From assembly GCF_002776525.5 (NCBI RefSeq), contig NC_045436.1:164004756-164068755 (forward strand): 64,000 nucleotides of DNA, given 5' to 3'. The position numbers and the translations under genes were made by a program. How positions within the stretch are numbered: position 1 is the stretch's first letter; each line of letters starts with the position of its first letter. This DNA comes from Piliocolobus tephrosceles (lineage: Eukaryota > Chordata > Mammalia > Primates > Cercopithecidae). A model generated the notes under the pieces. The model was not told the origin of the DNA. It did no database searches and saw only the letters and a list, made by a program, of their open reading frames with translations. Shown here in pieces: positions 12,141 to 23,815 of this stretch.

Positions 12141-12356
12141 GTATCAGGGGTTTTCAACTGGGGCAGGCCACTGGGAAACACAGACACAGCACCTACTCTC
12201 TAGAAATGTACAAACATATAAATATGACAAGACATGAACATGCATCTCTGCAATATAAGGTAGAAAAGATGAAGCTGAGATTGGGGTTACCCCCTGGGGA
12301 TTTCAGAACAGGCATTGATGCTTTTTGAGTGAGAAGCTGAGGGGCATATGGTGGAA

Positions 12357-13446
12357 TATTGGGGGAACCCAACCACAATATTTCAGTGTAGGTTCTTTCT
12401 GTTTTCCATAAGTGTCGGCCAGATGAGAAATAAAGAGAGACAGTATAAAGAGAGGAATTTTACACCTGGGCTTATGGGGGTGACATCACCTATCAGTAGG
12501 ACCATGATGCCCACCCAAGCTTCAAAACCAGCAAGTTTTTATTAAAGGTTTCAAAAAGGGAGGGGATGTAAGAACAGGGAGTAGGTTCAAAGATCACATG
12601 CTTCAAAGGGCAAAAAAGCAGAACTATTAATAAGGGTCTAACAAAGATCACATGCTTCTGAGGGAACAGGACAAAGGGCAAAAGCAGAGCTACTGATAAG
12701 GGTCCAAAAAATATCACAAGACAAAGGGAAAAAGCAGAACTACTACTAAGGGTCTATGTTCAGCGGTGCACGTATTGTCTTGATAAGCATCTTAAACAAC
12801 AGAAAACAGGGTTCGAGAGCAGAGAACCAGTCTGACTATAAATTTACCAGGGCAGAGTTTTTCCCCACCCTAGTAAGCCTGAGGGTACTGCAGGAGACCA
12901 GGGCGTATCTCAGTCCTTACCTTAACCGCGTAAGACAGACATTCCCAGAGTGGCTGTTTATAGACCTCCTCCCAGGAATGCATTCCTTTCCCAGGGTATT
13001 AATATTAGTATTCCTTGCTAGGAAAAGAAGTTAGTGATATCTTCCCTACTTGCACGTCCGTTAATAGGCTCTCTGTAAGAAGAAAAATATGGCTCTTTTT
13101 GCCCGACCCTGCAGGCAGTCAGACCTTATGGTTGTCTTCCCTTGTTCCCTAAAAATTGTTGTTATTCTGTTCTTTTTCAAGGTGCACTGATTTCATATTG
13201 TTCAAACACATGTTTTACAATCAATTTTTACAGTTAACACAATTATCACAGTGGTCCTGAGGTGACCTACATCCTCACCTTGTGAAGATAACAGGATTAA
13301 GAGATTATAGACAGGCATAAGAAATTATAAAAGTATTATTTGGGAACTGATAAATGTCCATATTAAAATGAAATCTTCACAGTTTATGTTCCTCTGCCAC
13401 AGCTCCAGCCGGACCCTCTGTTTGGGGTCCCTGACTTCCCACAACA
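12357..13446 (-). mobile_element. Solo LTR, MER11-type (ERVK/HML-8), with 6-bp TSD
   Basis: The minus strand runs from 'tgttgtgggaagtcaggg' to 'ggttcccccaata', 1090 bp. It matches the remembered MER11 order: 'gggtcgggcaaaaagagcc', 'ctataaacagccactctgg', 'aataaaaacttgctggtttt' (poly-A signal), 'tttatttctcatctggccg'. The 6-bp direct repeat 'gtggaa' flanks it (12351-12356 and 13447-13452), the TSD length of betaretrovirus-like ERVK. No internal proviral genes remain. An internal array (12592-12757) holds three related 46-66 bp units. Confidence 0.9.
12592..12757 (-). repeat. Three related units inside the MER11 LTR
   Basis: Units at 12592-12645, 12646-12711 and 12712-12757 each contain an 'atcaca' start, 'aaagggcaaaa', 'gcagaactact' and 'taagggtc' with small changes and indels. 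They lie in U3 of the LTR upstream of the poly-A signal. Confidence 0.75.
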
Positions 13447-13574
13447 GTGGAAGAACTGGCAACAGTCCTGGGCCTTGAAGGATGGGCAGGGTTGTTAATA
13501 TGTGGAATTGGAATGAAGATAACAAGAGCAAAGGAACCAATATAAGAGAATAACACAGGATCAACATTAGTGAC

Positions 13575-13830
13575 ATGAAAATAATAGCTCACATCTGTCA
13601 AGCACATATTATGAAACGGTTTTCTAAGAGCTTTACATGCATCAGTTAATTCTCACAACAGCTTTTAAAGCTAAATGCTATCGTCATGATCCTTAATTTA
13701 TAGATAAGGAAACTGAGGGTAGTGAGGTCAAGCACATTGCTCAAGGTCAAGCTGGTAGTGGCAGAATCGAGATCTGAACCCAAGAAATTTGCTTCTGGAT
13801 TGGGCAGCTTTATACTGATTTTGCTACCTG
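13575..13830 (-). mobile_element. MIR SINE
   Basis: Antisense MIR core: 'aagagctttacatgcatcag', 'ataaggaaactgaggg', 'gctcaaggtcaagctggtag', 'agatctgaacccaagaa'. Confidence 0.85.
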
Positions 13831-15195
13831 ATTTAAAAGTTGGGCATAGAGTATCCCTAATGAAAGCTTTGGGGTCAACTAATAACTATAGGGTTGGGAT
13901 GTGGAGATCACCTCTGATGACCAAACTCAGGTCCTCATAACAAATCCTCATCAGAGGATGGCAGGAAGATGAGAGAACAGTAAGAGACTTCCCAGTTTAA
14001 GGGTTAATGGGAGAACAAAGGTGGTGCTGTGTACTAGGAGAAAGCTGGGGTGAGAATGCAATGGAGATGTGAGCAACTGACTCTAACGACGTCTGAAAGG
14101 CCACAGCTCTTTGACTTGGCTTTTCAAGTTTTCCTGGTGGTCCTGAGTCATCTTTTTCTATAGAAATTTTATTTGATGGGGGAATTATTTCACTTTTTTA
14201 GGTTCTTACCCTTTCTCTTCTTTTTAAGTGTCTCCCTTACAAAGATGAGTTATGGTATAGCTTGGTTTTTGAATTCATACTGTTTAATCAAATGTCCATA
14301 GATATTCAGAGTTATCTTTAATCCTATCTGGAAATGGTTAATTTTATCTTGGAAAGCCATCATGTTTTGTACAACAGCATTATGTACACTATGTTAGGGT
14401 ACGTTTTTGTGGTATCCATTCTTCTGGTGATGTCATTATCACTTCTAAACCTACACTTACTTCTGTTACAGTTGCTCTTTTAAATGAGTTCATTACTCTG
14501 GCTTTCATTTTGTATAAGGAAAAATGTCCCAGAATTTGATAGTAGAAACATTTCAATCATCCCAAATGACCTGCCTGTGAGATTCACCCTCATTATTAAA
14601 ATCAAGTCACCTGCCACAAGGATGAAATTAAAATTTTTGTATTGGTAAATACAGTTAATCTACAATGTATACATATGGAAAACCCAATTAGTACCTACAG
14701 TTGAGGAATATTTCTGGAGACCATACCAGCTGGTAGTCTAGATGGGACAGATGGCCTTAAAGCTCTTTAATGGGGAGAAGATAATGTGCTGGCTTGGAGA
14801 GATCTGAATAAAAGACTTCATGAACTCTGTTTCTCATTTAAAAAGTATACTAGAATAATGTTTTTACAGGCAGTAGTTTTATGAGAATGGAAGGTAGCTT
14901 CACAAACAGGATAATTTGCATCCAGCTTATATCAAATGATAACAAAACATAGCAATTTTTTTTCTGTCTCGGTATGTCCTTATAGATGTCAGTCTGCACA
15001 CCCACAGGAAATAATTATGCTGTAAATGTTAAAGCTTGAGGTCTTTTTGCTTTTTTTCCCTTTTATCTTGTTTGAAAACTCTGAGGACCCCATCACTTAC
15101 ATAACTCTTAGACCTTTAATCATCTTTAGTGATAATGGTGCTAAGAGTGATCATGGTGGTGGTGGTTTTGGTAATGATTGATATTAACTAACAAT
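13831..15195. other. 1.4 kb with no assigned feature
   Basis: No conserved frame. A short GTG-rich run sits near 15155. Confidence 0.4.
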
Positions 15196-15475
15196 GGTAC
15201 CTAACATAACATTACAAGAGTCTTTACATATATTATCACATTTGTTCTTCACAACATTCCTTACTGCTATCCCCATTTTACATTATCATCTTCATTTTAT
15301 ATTAGCACATTTGATTCTCACAAAAGACGATTTCTATCCCCTTTTTACAGGTGAGGTTGGGGTACACACAGATAGGCAAAGTAGCTTACCCAAGATCATC
15401 TAGCTAGTTAGTGGCTGAGATGAGATTCATCCAGGCAGATGGTTTTAGAGTCCACCTTAACCTGGTGTACACGAT
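15196..15475 (-). mobile_element. MIR SINE with an internal partial duplication
   Basis: Antisense MIR core ('ccctttttacaggtgagg', 'cccaagatcatctagctagt'). The segment holding 'cacatttg-ttc/att-ctcacaa...atccccattttac' occurs twice in a row (about 15238-15285 and 15305-15350), so either one copy is duplicated or two MIRs abut. Confidence 0.7.
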
Positions 15476-15628
15476 CCTCATAGCATTCCTTATATAACTT
15501 TTAAATGAATTAATAACAGACATAATATGTATATTGTTCGATTGGTTGTCTAGTACTTTTGCTTACATTATCTGACTCCTAGCAGCTCTAAAAAGTTGTT
15601 AAAAAATGGCCTTAAGAAGGAGGATGTG

Positions 15629-15933
15629 GGCCGGGCGCGGTGGCTCAAGCCTGTAATCCCAGCACTTTGGGAGGCCAAGACGGGCGGATCACAAGGTCAG
15701 GAGATCGAGACCATCCTGGCTAACACGGTGAAACCCCGTCTCTACTAAAAATCCAAAAAACTAGCCGGGCGAGGTGGCAGGCGCCTGTAGTCCCAGTTAC
15801 TCGGGAGGCTGAGGCAGGAGAATGGCATAAACCCGGGAGCGGAGATTGCAGTGAGCCGAGATCACGCCACTACACTCCAGCCTGGGCGACAGAGCGAGAC
15901 TCTATCTCAAAAAATAAATAAATAAATAAATAA
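15629..15933 (+). mobile_element. AluY, cercopithecid type, full length with 15-bp TSD
   Basis: It starts 'ggccgggcgcggtggctcaa', carries 'actagccgggcgaggtggc' and 'aatggcataaacccggga', and ends in an (AAAT)n tail. TSD 'aagaaggaggatgtg' is at 15614-15628 and 15934-15948 with no mismatch. Low divergence and the diagnostic spelling point to insertion within the Old World monkey lineage. Confidence 0.97.
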
Positions 15934-15948
15934 AAGAAGGAGGATGTG

Positions 15949-16277
15949 ATATTGCCAAAGTTGCCCTTGTAAGATTGTTAGAGCTCAGGCTTACTCCTTA
16001 GTTTTATGGAAACAAGTTCCATATCAATTTTAATTGTTGCTGTCATATTAGGATGGTATTTCCTGTGGAACTGAACACTGAGACAGCCACGGAGCACATC
16101 ACATGCCTGGGAGAAGTGTTGCCTGCCCTCCTAGTCTGAAGGTAGTGAACTGACTTTTGAAGCTTGGGCAAATGCAGGTCCCTCCTTTCTTTAGAGGTGT
16201 GTGAATCTGAACATGTCCCTCTTTTGCCTTTTGCCCTTAATGGGGCTCAGTCAGTTCCTCTGATGCCTGGAAAGTAC
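15949..16277. other. No feature recognised
   Basis: About 330 bp of apparently unique sequence. Confidence 0.4.
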
Positions 16278-16282
16278 ATCAG

Positions 16283-16631
16283 TGTATTAGTCTCTTCTGC
16301 TGATAAAGACATACCCGAGACTGGGTAATTTATAAAGGAAAGAGATTTAATTGACTTACAGTTTCCCATGGCTGGGGAGGCCTCACAATCATGGTGGAAG
16401 ATCAAGGGATGTCTTACATGGTGACAGGCAGGAGAGAGCTTGTGCAGGGGAACTCTCCTTTATAAAACCATCAGATCTCGTGAGACTTATTCATTATTAC
16501 AAGAACAACATGGAAAACACCCACCCCTGTAATTCAATTACCTCCCACTGGGCCTGTCCCATGACATGTGGGAATTGTGGGAGCTACAATTTAAGATAAG
16601 ATTTGGGTGGGGACACGGCCAAACCACGTCA
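16283..16631 (-). mobile_element. MST-type MaLR LTR (ERVL-MaLR), solo
   Basis: The plus strand runs from 'tgtattagtctcttctgctg' to 'ggccaaaccacgtca', the inverse of an MSTA/MSTB LTR, including 'cagatctcgtgagacttatt'. Flanks 'atcag' and 'gtcag' fit a 5-bp TSD with one change. Confidence 0.9.
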
Positions 16632-16749
16632 GTCAGATTTCATTAAGGTTTTAGGTTAGTATTTTTGCTCAAATATCCCTTTGATTTAGATCGATGGTGT
16701 TTCATAGGGTCTTAGGTCAGAAAAGGTTAGATTAGAAATATGTGAATTA

Positions 16750-16950
16750 TAACCTCATGATTCCCAATCACTAGCAGTGTGACCTCGAAAACCTGACTTA
16801 TCTTCCAGGAGCCTTGGTTCCCTCACCTGTAAAATAATGATTTAAAAAAACTGGTGTGACAGAATTTCTCTGGCTATTACATGAAATGCTTCATGTAAAG
16901 CACCTAGCTCAATATCTGGATAGGAGACACTCAATGCATTTTGACAGGTA
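16750..16950 (+). mobile_element. MIR SINE
   Basis: Sense MIR: 'tagcagtgtgacctcgaaaa', 'ccctcacctgtaaaataatg', 'atgtaaagcacctagctc', 'ggagacactcaatg'. Confidence 0.8.
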
Positions 16951-17897
16951 CTTTTGGCATCATATTTAATTCAGAGCTGGCTCAGATCTAGGCCATGAAT
17001 GATTCTACCTTTATGCAGAAACTGGCAAAAGTGATTCATGCAACTCTCTCAGGGAGCTTTTCTGTTTTTGCAGGAAGTGCTCATCAAATGAAGGATAAAG
17101 CACAAGGGTCTAAAGGGGAGACTTCCTATCTCCTATTATACCTTACTGCATTTGATGTGGGAAAGTATATGGCCTGGTAACATTTTTGACATTTTTGAAA
17201 TGTTTATCATTTATTTTAAAGGGTTTTTGTATGCAACTACGTTATTATATTTGCATTAGTTTGCTGGTTTCTCTTCTCTGTACTCTTCGTTTACATATGT
17301 TTATTTATTGTTTTGTACTCATGATAACTGGATCTTTGCCTCAAATTGCTTTACTTGTGTTACACTTCAAAGTTCGTCACCAATGGGCAAGTTTCTGAAA
17401 AGTTTTTCTCTAGGATGGTAACAACTTCTTGTTGAAAGATGGGTGATTCTGTCTTACCTATAAATTTGTCTAGATGTTGTAAATATTATTAAATAACTTC
17501 TTCTCTGTGTTGTTGGTAGCAGGAATATCTATGGTAATAATTTTAAATTTGTGTTGTTAACACTATTTGTTCCTGTTAAAATGCGGTTTTTCCCCCTTTC
17601 AACCAGATAGCTAGGTTCTCACCTTGAAGATTTTGCAAGACAAACAATAGAAGCTGTTTGATGCTAGAAACTCTTGGTTTCTTCTGTAGAAGCTTGGATT
17701 TGTTGCAGAAGTAATATGAATTGTTCTAAAAAGGGAAAGTAGAAATAAATGAAAGGGACTTATTTTTCTTTCCAGATTGGCAGAATCCAGAGGTTTTCCG
17801 TATTCCAGGAGTATCAGGAACCTTTGCAGCTTATGACAATATGTAGAAAAGTTGGAAGTCATTAGAAGATGTACCCTTTTGGGGGCACCTAGGCAAG
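16951..17897. other. No feature recognised
   Basis: About 950 bp. Short frames only; none shows a domain. Confidence 0.4.
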
Positions 17898-18085
17898 CTG
17901 GATCTAGGCACAGGAATTATCCTGAGTATGACACAGAAGACTGGACATAGGTACAGGAATCCTGTATCCCAAGTCTTATGTGAAAGCCTGGATCCTGGCA
18001 TGGGAATCCTATGTGCCAAGCATTACACAGAAACATCAGAATTTCTGGCTGTGGATAGGCTTATCCTGGGTGAGATAGTAGGTAA
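17898..18085. repeat. Degenerate tandem repeat, about 47-bp period
   Basis: Three consecutive units begin 'ctggatctaggcacagga', 'ctggacataggtacagga' and 'ctggatcctggcatggga' (from 17898, about 17941 and about 17988) and share 'atcct' and 'acagaa/tgtgaa' landmarks. A fourth decayed unit begins near 18043 ('ctggctgtggatagg'). A possible further unit lies near 18167-18200. Confidence 0.6.
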
Positions 18086-18200
18086 ACCAGTGATTTTGAC
18101 CAATAGTGTTACTATTTTAGGCTGTTGTCAATAGCCTGCAAAGTAAGGAAAGCACCAATTACTTAGCATTGTGTAAGAGCCTGGGATCTTCGTATGATCT

Positions 18201-19883
18201 TTGTATGTTCTTGTGGTTGATTTTCTATCATATGGTGTGATGCGAGAACAGAGTCAAATTTAAATTGGTTTTAAGAAAATAAAGAAATTGACTTATTTTT
18301 TGCAATTTGAGTTTGTGGATTGGGATTCATTTTACTACAGCTTCATGTATGTACAAGCATAATATTTAGCTAAACAACTCTTATGGATCCTGACATTTAA
18401 TAACTAGCCCAACCTCTTGACAGCTGATAGCTCATGGTATTGTTTTATAGTGTTGTTTACGTTTTTTAGTGTGTCTCTTTTTTTCCAGCTATGGTATGAG
18501 CTTCTGGAATACAGAAATCTTGCTGGCATTCCCTGTAATATCTACAGTATTAATTTAAATATCTGTGCCTGGATTCCCACCATTATATTTGTTCTGGAGC
18601 GTATTAGAATATAACAATATTTGTTTTTATTACAATTCTTATTTTCTTAGATTCTCAAAGGATGATGTTAATAATTAATAGACTGTTAGTAGTACAGTTA
18701 ATAGTATTCATGTTAAGGGAAAAAATTAAGTAATAAAGGATGATAATAATCTAAAATAAAGTAGCCTCTTTTTCTAGAACTAGATGCATTAATTTTTATT
18801 TTCTTGAAAATAGTTATTGTGAATATGCCAATTTGTTTGGTATATGGGATACCTAGAGATATTTTTCTTGAGCCAAACATGCATGAATTTATCCAGCACA
18901 TGCTTGCTTATAAGTATTTCAGCTTAACTTTATTCACTGAAAAATTGGTATAGCTCATCAAACAGTAAGAATGTTTGTGGATGTTAAGAATTTCAAGGCA
19001 ACCTTCGCTATTAACTGTGATTTGGCCTCATTTGCAACCATGACAAAGGATTCTCACGAGGTCTTGCCTGTATTGCTTGAGACACATTTTGCAGCTTTCT
19101 TGGAACACTCTTTCGTGGGCCTAGTTTAAATTCTGCCAAGCATCATGCTAGCTATACCTTTATCCTGTCATTCTACACTTTCCTTTTCTTGCTCAAATCA
19201 CACATACTACATTCATTTAATCTTACAGGAAAGAAAAGAAAAAAAAGTATGCCACTCAGATGCGTCTGCAAGGCTGTTTTATCTCTTCTTTCTCCAGTTA
19301 TTTACTTTTTAAATTCAGTGGCCGTATATGAGTAGCTCCCATCACCACATGAGTGGAAGGCTCAGTGAATCCTACCCACTTCTCTTGAGTTTTGCTGCAG
19401 ATACAGAAATCCTGAAGTGGGATTATACAAGGCAAGATTTTATTGAAAACACCTGGGTAGCATTACATTGTTATCTATTGCATTTTGTTAGCTTAGAACT
19501 TTCTTTTAGACATGAACTGTGGCTTAATTAAAGTCTAAAATATTCCTTCACTATTCCACCCAAATCCTTATATAGTACCATATACCCTATGGCAAATAGT
19601 GGATGAGAGAGTTCATGGAATAATCAGACGTTGGGTTTTACTCTTATCCATCTTTAACCTTGGAAATGGAGACAGGTTATCTAAGTAGGATTGAGTAGCA
19701 TGTTTGATCTTAGCTTTTTAAAGTATCGTAAATCTGAAATGTGTTGCTATTTACTAAGGAATCCCTGATTCTCTCATTTGTGTTACTTTTGCCATGTGTT
19801 TTCCAGCCAGAGGGCTCAAGTCAAGCATGTGGTAAATGTCTTTCTCTGTTAGTTAAAGGGGGGCTCATGCTGCCTACTCTGTC
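18201..19883. other. 1.7 kb with no assigned feature
   Basis: AT-rich, CpG-poor sequence. No repeat family or coding domain recognised. Confidence 0.4.
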
Positions 19884-19889
19884 CTGTAC

Positions 19890-20260
19890 TGTTGGGGTCC
19901 ACATGTTTCCTAAACAAAGGAATGAACACACAAGACAACACAAGACAAGACAAACATGGCGGCCGCCCTGAATGACGCGCTCCACTTTATTTTATACAGT
20001 CGTTTGTGGAATGTTACCAAGTCACAAGACATATTGTTATTTTTCTGACCTTTCCCCGACTTTCTGGATTTTCAAGATGTTTACACATAAACAAGCCCCC
20101 AGGGTCTGCTGTTTGCAACTGGCTCCTTTGTCCTCCCTGTTTACAGGGAAGGAACGCCCTGCTTCGTTTGCAAGAGCAGGACTTACCGGGAACGCCCTGC
20201 TTCGTTTGCAAGAGCGGGACTTATCGGAATGTCTCCTTTGCGAGCACGTAGTCCTCTACA
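19890..20260 (-). mobile_element. Young solo LTR, ERVK-like, with 6-bp TSD
   Basis: A 371-bp block has LTR ends (TG...CA on both strands) and the perfect 6-bp repeat 'ctgtac' on each side (19884-19889 and 20261-20266). Read on the minus strand it has a TATA box overlapping a poly-A signal ('tataaaataaa', about 19988-19998 on plus) and then a CpG-bearing segment ('gcggccgcc', no decay) before a 3' end 'ggaccccaaca'. U3 holds two 38-bp tandem units (20151-20226). The TSD length suggests betaretrovirus-like ERVK. Intact ends and CpGs suggest youth, perhaps lineage-specific. Family not named. No viral genes are present. Confidence 0.8.
20151..20226 (-). repeat. 38-bp direct repeat, two copies, inside the LTR
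   Basis: Copies 20151-20188 and 20189-20226 begin 'ggaacgccctgcttcgtttg' and differ at two positions. Upstream of the TATA box in the LTR's own direction, this is the usual place of retroviral enhancer repeats. Confidence 0.9.
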
Positions 20261-20266
20261 CTGTAC

Positions 20267-21431
20267 AGTAAGAGAAAAGTGGGAATGGAATATGTTGGTG
20301 CTAAAAAAAATTTTCTTGTTAACTTAATAGTTGGTATTAAAAGATAACAAAACCTGTATTTCCCCTCCCTATTTTGCAATGAGCACAGCTTTCTGAATTT
20401 GTTTACCTCATTCAGACTCTTACTCACTCAAGAGTTTTTTGTCTTTGGTGTTTGATGTATAAGGGAGTCCATTGCCTCTCTTTGGGGAATACACTAGCTC
20501 AGCAATAGGCCAGTCGTCTCTGATAATAGTCCTTCCTTCTCATAAAAAATCTATGGGTACTAGGAAAAATTCTCTCTGATTTTTAAGAGGTTTGGGCAAA
20601 AAGAAGGTGGGAGGGTTAGGGGGAGGAGGAGTTGATAGAGATTTTGAAGAGAGATCACACTTCTTGGAGTTGTAATCTCTTACCAGTTTTCTGATTTTGT
20701 GTTATTTAATATTTCTATGCATTGTCCTTGTTTTATGTACTTGATAGGATAATGAGATCACATTGTAGACATGTGGTATTAAATGATTCTTTTTTCTTAT
20801 CCTCATCCCCCTTTCCTAACAGGCTCAGCAGTCTCCGTTGGTCTCAGTCCCCTCTTGTTCAGCCTTCATGGTGTCTTTCTTTGTCCACTTGGTGATCTAA
20901 CCTTGGCCTTTCCCAGTGAGCTGTCTGAATGGAGACTCTGGAGTCTTTGCTTGTAAAATGTTGCTTCCATTTACCATACCTTAAAAGAATGACACGTGTT
21001 CTAAGCATGGGAGGCAATTACATGATCTTCGTGATAATTAGATTAATGCCTTACTTCTTTCTACAATGTCAGTTCCAACAGGCAGGACCCTGGTCTCATT
21101 AATTCCCTTGTGAATCCTAAAAGGCTAATGTAAGTCTGACCTATCAGGGATGCTCTACAAATTAAATAAACTTATGACTGAAAATGCCAATCATTAGAGT
21201 AGCATTTAGAGTGTGTAAAGTTCATATGTAAAGTTAAGTAACAAAAAATAATTAAACTTCCTGTGGTTTAAATTAGTAAGGAAACTGTAGGCACTGTAAA
21301 CCTATTAGATATATGCAAAATAACACCATTAGTTTCTTGTGTCATGCACTACACTAGATAACTGCCCAGGTGTGCATGATGAAGCCTGGAAAGATGAGAT
21401 ACCTACATTAAAAATGTTTTGGGTGAACATA
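20267..21431. other. No feature recognised
   Basis: About 1.2 kb. A G-rich purine stretch lies near 20605-20635; otherwise nothing assigned. Confidence 0.4.
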
Positions 21432-21947
21432 TGCATATTAGGGTTCACCAGAGAAATAAAACTAATCGTGTGTGTGTGTGTGTGTTTAATTTATGCATTA
21501 TGGGAATTAGATCACGTATTATGGAGGCTGAGAAATTCCACAATCTGCCATCTGCAAGCTGGAGAACCTGGAAGTCCAGTGGTGTAATTCAATTTGAATC
21601 AAAGGCCTGAGACCGAGGTAGGGGTTAGTGGCACTGGTGTAAGCCTTTGAGTCTGAAGGTTTGAGAATGAGGAGCTGTGGTGTCCAAGAGCAGGAGAAGG
21701 TGGATGTCTTAACTCAAGACAGAAAGTGAATTTGCCCTTCCTCCACCTTTTTGTCCTATTTGAGCCCTTAACAGAATGACTAATGCCTACCCACATTGGT
21801 GAAGCTGATCTTCTTTACATAGTCTACTTACTCAAATGCTAATGTCTTCTGGAAACACCCTCACCGACACACCCAGAAATAGTGTTTTACCAGCTACCTG
21901 GGCATCCCATGGTCCAGTCAAGTTGAGACATAAAATTAACCATCACA
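21432..21947 (-). mobile_element. MLT2-type ERVL LTR, solo
   Basis: The plus strand begins 'attagggttcaccagagaaa' and ends 'cataaaattaaccatcaca', the inverse of MLT2 LTR ends (TGTGATGGTTAATTTT at the sense start). Internal 'tgcctacccacattggtgaa' also fits. A (TG)n run at 21471-21484 occupies the usual simple-repeat position of this LTR. Confidence 0.85.
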
Positions 21948-22303
21948 AAATGCTTTCAAATTCAGAGCAATTTATCATGGACTTTACTGCTCTACTGAGA
22001 AAACATGTATTTTTTGAAATCTTTGAGCTGTGAAGTCTGGCATGGTGTGTCAGGAATTCTCCATCTTGGAGAGTTTCTTCTCAGACCCACTCTCTCCTTG
22101 AGAGCTCTAGCCAAGCTTTTGTAGCTCCTCTCTTCTAGTGTTGAGTGCAGATTAGATGAGGGAGTCATCCCCAAAATTATAGATTTGAAGCTAAATGGAA
22201 TCATGTTCATGAAACAGAATAAACTTGGAGAGAATTCCAGAATTTGAAAGTGATCATTAGCATGTTCCTCACACATCATTTAAGGCTAGCCATCCATTTC
22301 ATA
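21948..22303. other. No feature recognised
   Basis: About 350 bp with nothing assigned. Confidence 0.4.
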
Positions 22304-22305
22304 TA

Positions 22306-22736
22306 CAGTTTACCTTGAACAATGTAGGAGTTAGCGGTGCCAACCCCCAATGGAAGCAAAAATCTGTATATAAGTTTTGACTCCCACAAAAACTTAACTA
22401 CTAATAGTCTACTGTTGACTGGAAGCCTTGCAGATGGCATAAACAGTTGATTAACACATATTCTGTATGTTATGTGTTTTATATACTGTATTCGTACAAT
22501 AAAGTAAGATACAGAAAATAAAATGTTAAGATAATCATAAAAGAATATATATTTACTATTAAGTGGAAGTAGATCATAATAGAGGTCATCATTCTCACTG
22601 ATTTCATGTTGAGTAGGCTGAGGAGGAGGAAGAAGAGTAAGGATTGGTCTCCCTATCTAAGATATGGCAGAAGCGGAAGAAAATCTACATATAAATGTAC
22701 CAAGCAATTCAAATGTATGTGTTCAAGGATCAACTA
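22306..22736. mobile_element. Tigger-type DNA transposon relic (TcMar-Tigger)
   Basis: Inverted ends 'cagtttaccttgaacaatgt' and 'gtgttcaaggatcaacta' match the 'cagttgacccttgaacaac' terminal repeats of the Tigger2/MER8 group, and TA precedes the left end. Internal 'aacttaactactaatagtct' and 'acagttgattaacacatatt' agree. It is a deleted copy with no transposase frame. Confidence 0.8.
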
Positions 22737-23522
22737 TTAACTACGATCTAAGGAAGAAGGGAGACTAAAGCAAATTCCCATTCCATGTTGGGATGTGACA
22801 ATATCAAAACTACATCTCAAGTCAAGAAACCACTAATTATTATCCCTTCTACGCTATGATATACATATGTCAAAACTATACATTCTGAGTGAAATAATTT
22901 TCTTTGTAATTAAATGTATGCATATATGTTAATTTTAATACAATTTTTATTTATTTATTTAACTTACCAAACTCCTTGGCCAGTCATACTCAACATAAAC
23001 CTAGCTTTTAGGGGAGTATTTATTCCTCCAGTTTTATTCCTAAATTTTACGTAAAGTTCTGCATATATATTACTTAGTTACAGAAGCAATATTGAAGAAA
23101 GGCTCCAATTTGCTGAATTTATCCTTGATTGATGATGCATGAGGATCCAAATTTTATTTCAGTAACTCATGGATGCAATTTAGTTGTATGTGTGATGAGG
23201 ATTAGGTAGGTCAGAAATTTTGTCCCATTAAGTGGACTGCTGAATAATAGAGAATTTTAATTCCAATTGGACAATGAAGGAACACTGACAGTAATATAGT
23301 ATGGACATGACACATTGTTGAATGTTCTCATCAACCTTAAGCCACAGGTTATTAACATGTTTTCGGGGAACAACTCATGTATATTCAGAACTTGAAAGAA
23401 TAAGTTGTTGATGAATCAATAAGTAGCCATTAACTTTTATTAATTATATAGGTAACCTGAACTTAATTTATTGATATGCATGGTAAGCTGCCCTAGATTG
23501 AGTGACGTCTCATCTTTCTCAT
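22737..23522. other. No feature recognised
   Basis: About 790 bp of AT-rich sequence, nothing assigned. Confidence 0.4.
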
Positions 23523-23815
23523 AGATTCACAGATTAGATGTCCATGTGTTAACACACATGCCATCAGGTAGCTGGCATCCATGGAGATGTGTAAATTACC
23601 AGATACAGGACAGAATTGGACTTTCAACGCAGGGGTCCCCAGTCCTCAGGTCGTGGACCAGTCACGTCTGTGGTCTGTTAGGAATCAGGCAGCACAGCAG
23701 GAGATGAGTGTCAGTGAGCAAGCGAAGCTTTGTCTGTATTTACAGCTGCTCCCCATTGCTTGCATTACCTCCTGAGCTCTGCCTCCTGTCAGATTAGTGG
23801 CAGTATTAAATTCTC
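23523..23815 (+). repeat. Source copy of a local duplication (partner 26812-27107)
   Basis: This 293-bp stretch is about 90% similar by eye to 26812-27107. It covers about 107 bp of host flank plus the first 186 bp of the hAT element beginning at 23630. Both copies share flank landmarks such as 'agattcacagattagatg' and 'ggtagctggcatccatgg', so this is a copied segment, not two independent element insertions. Confidence 0.9.
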
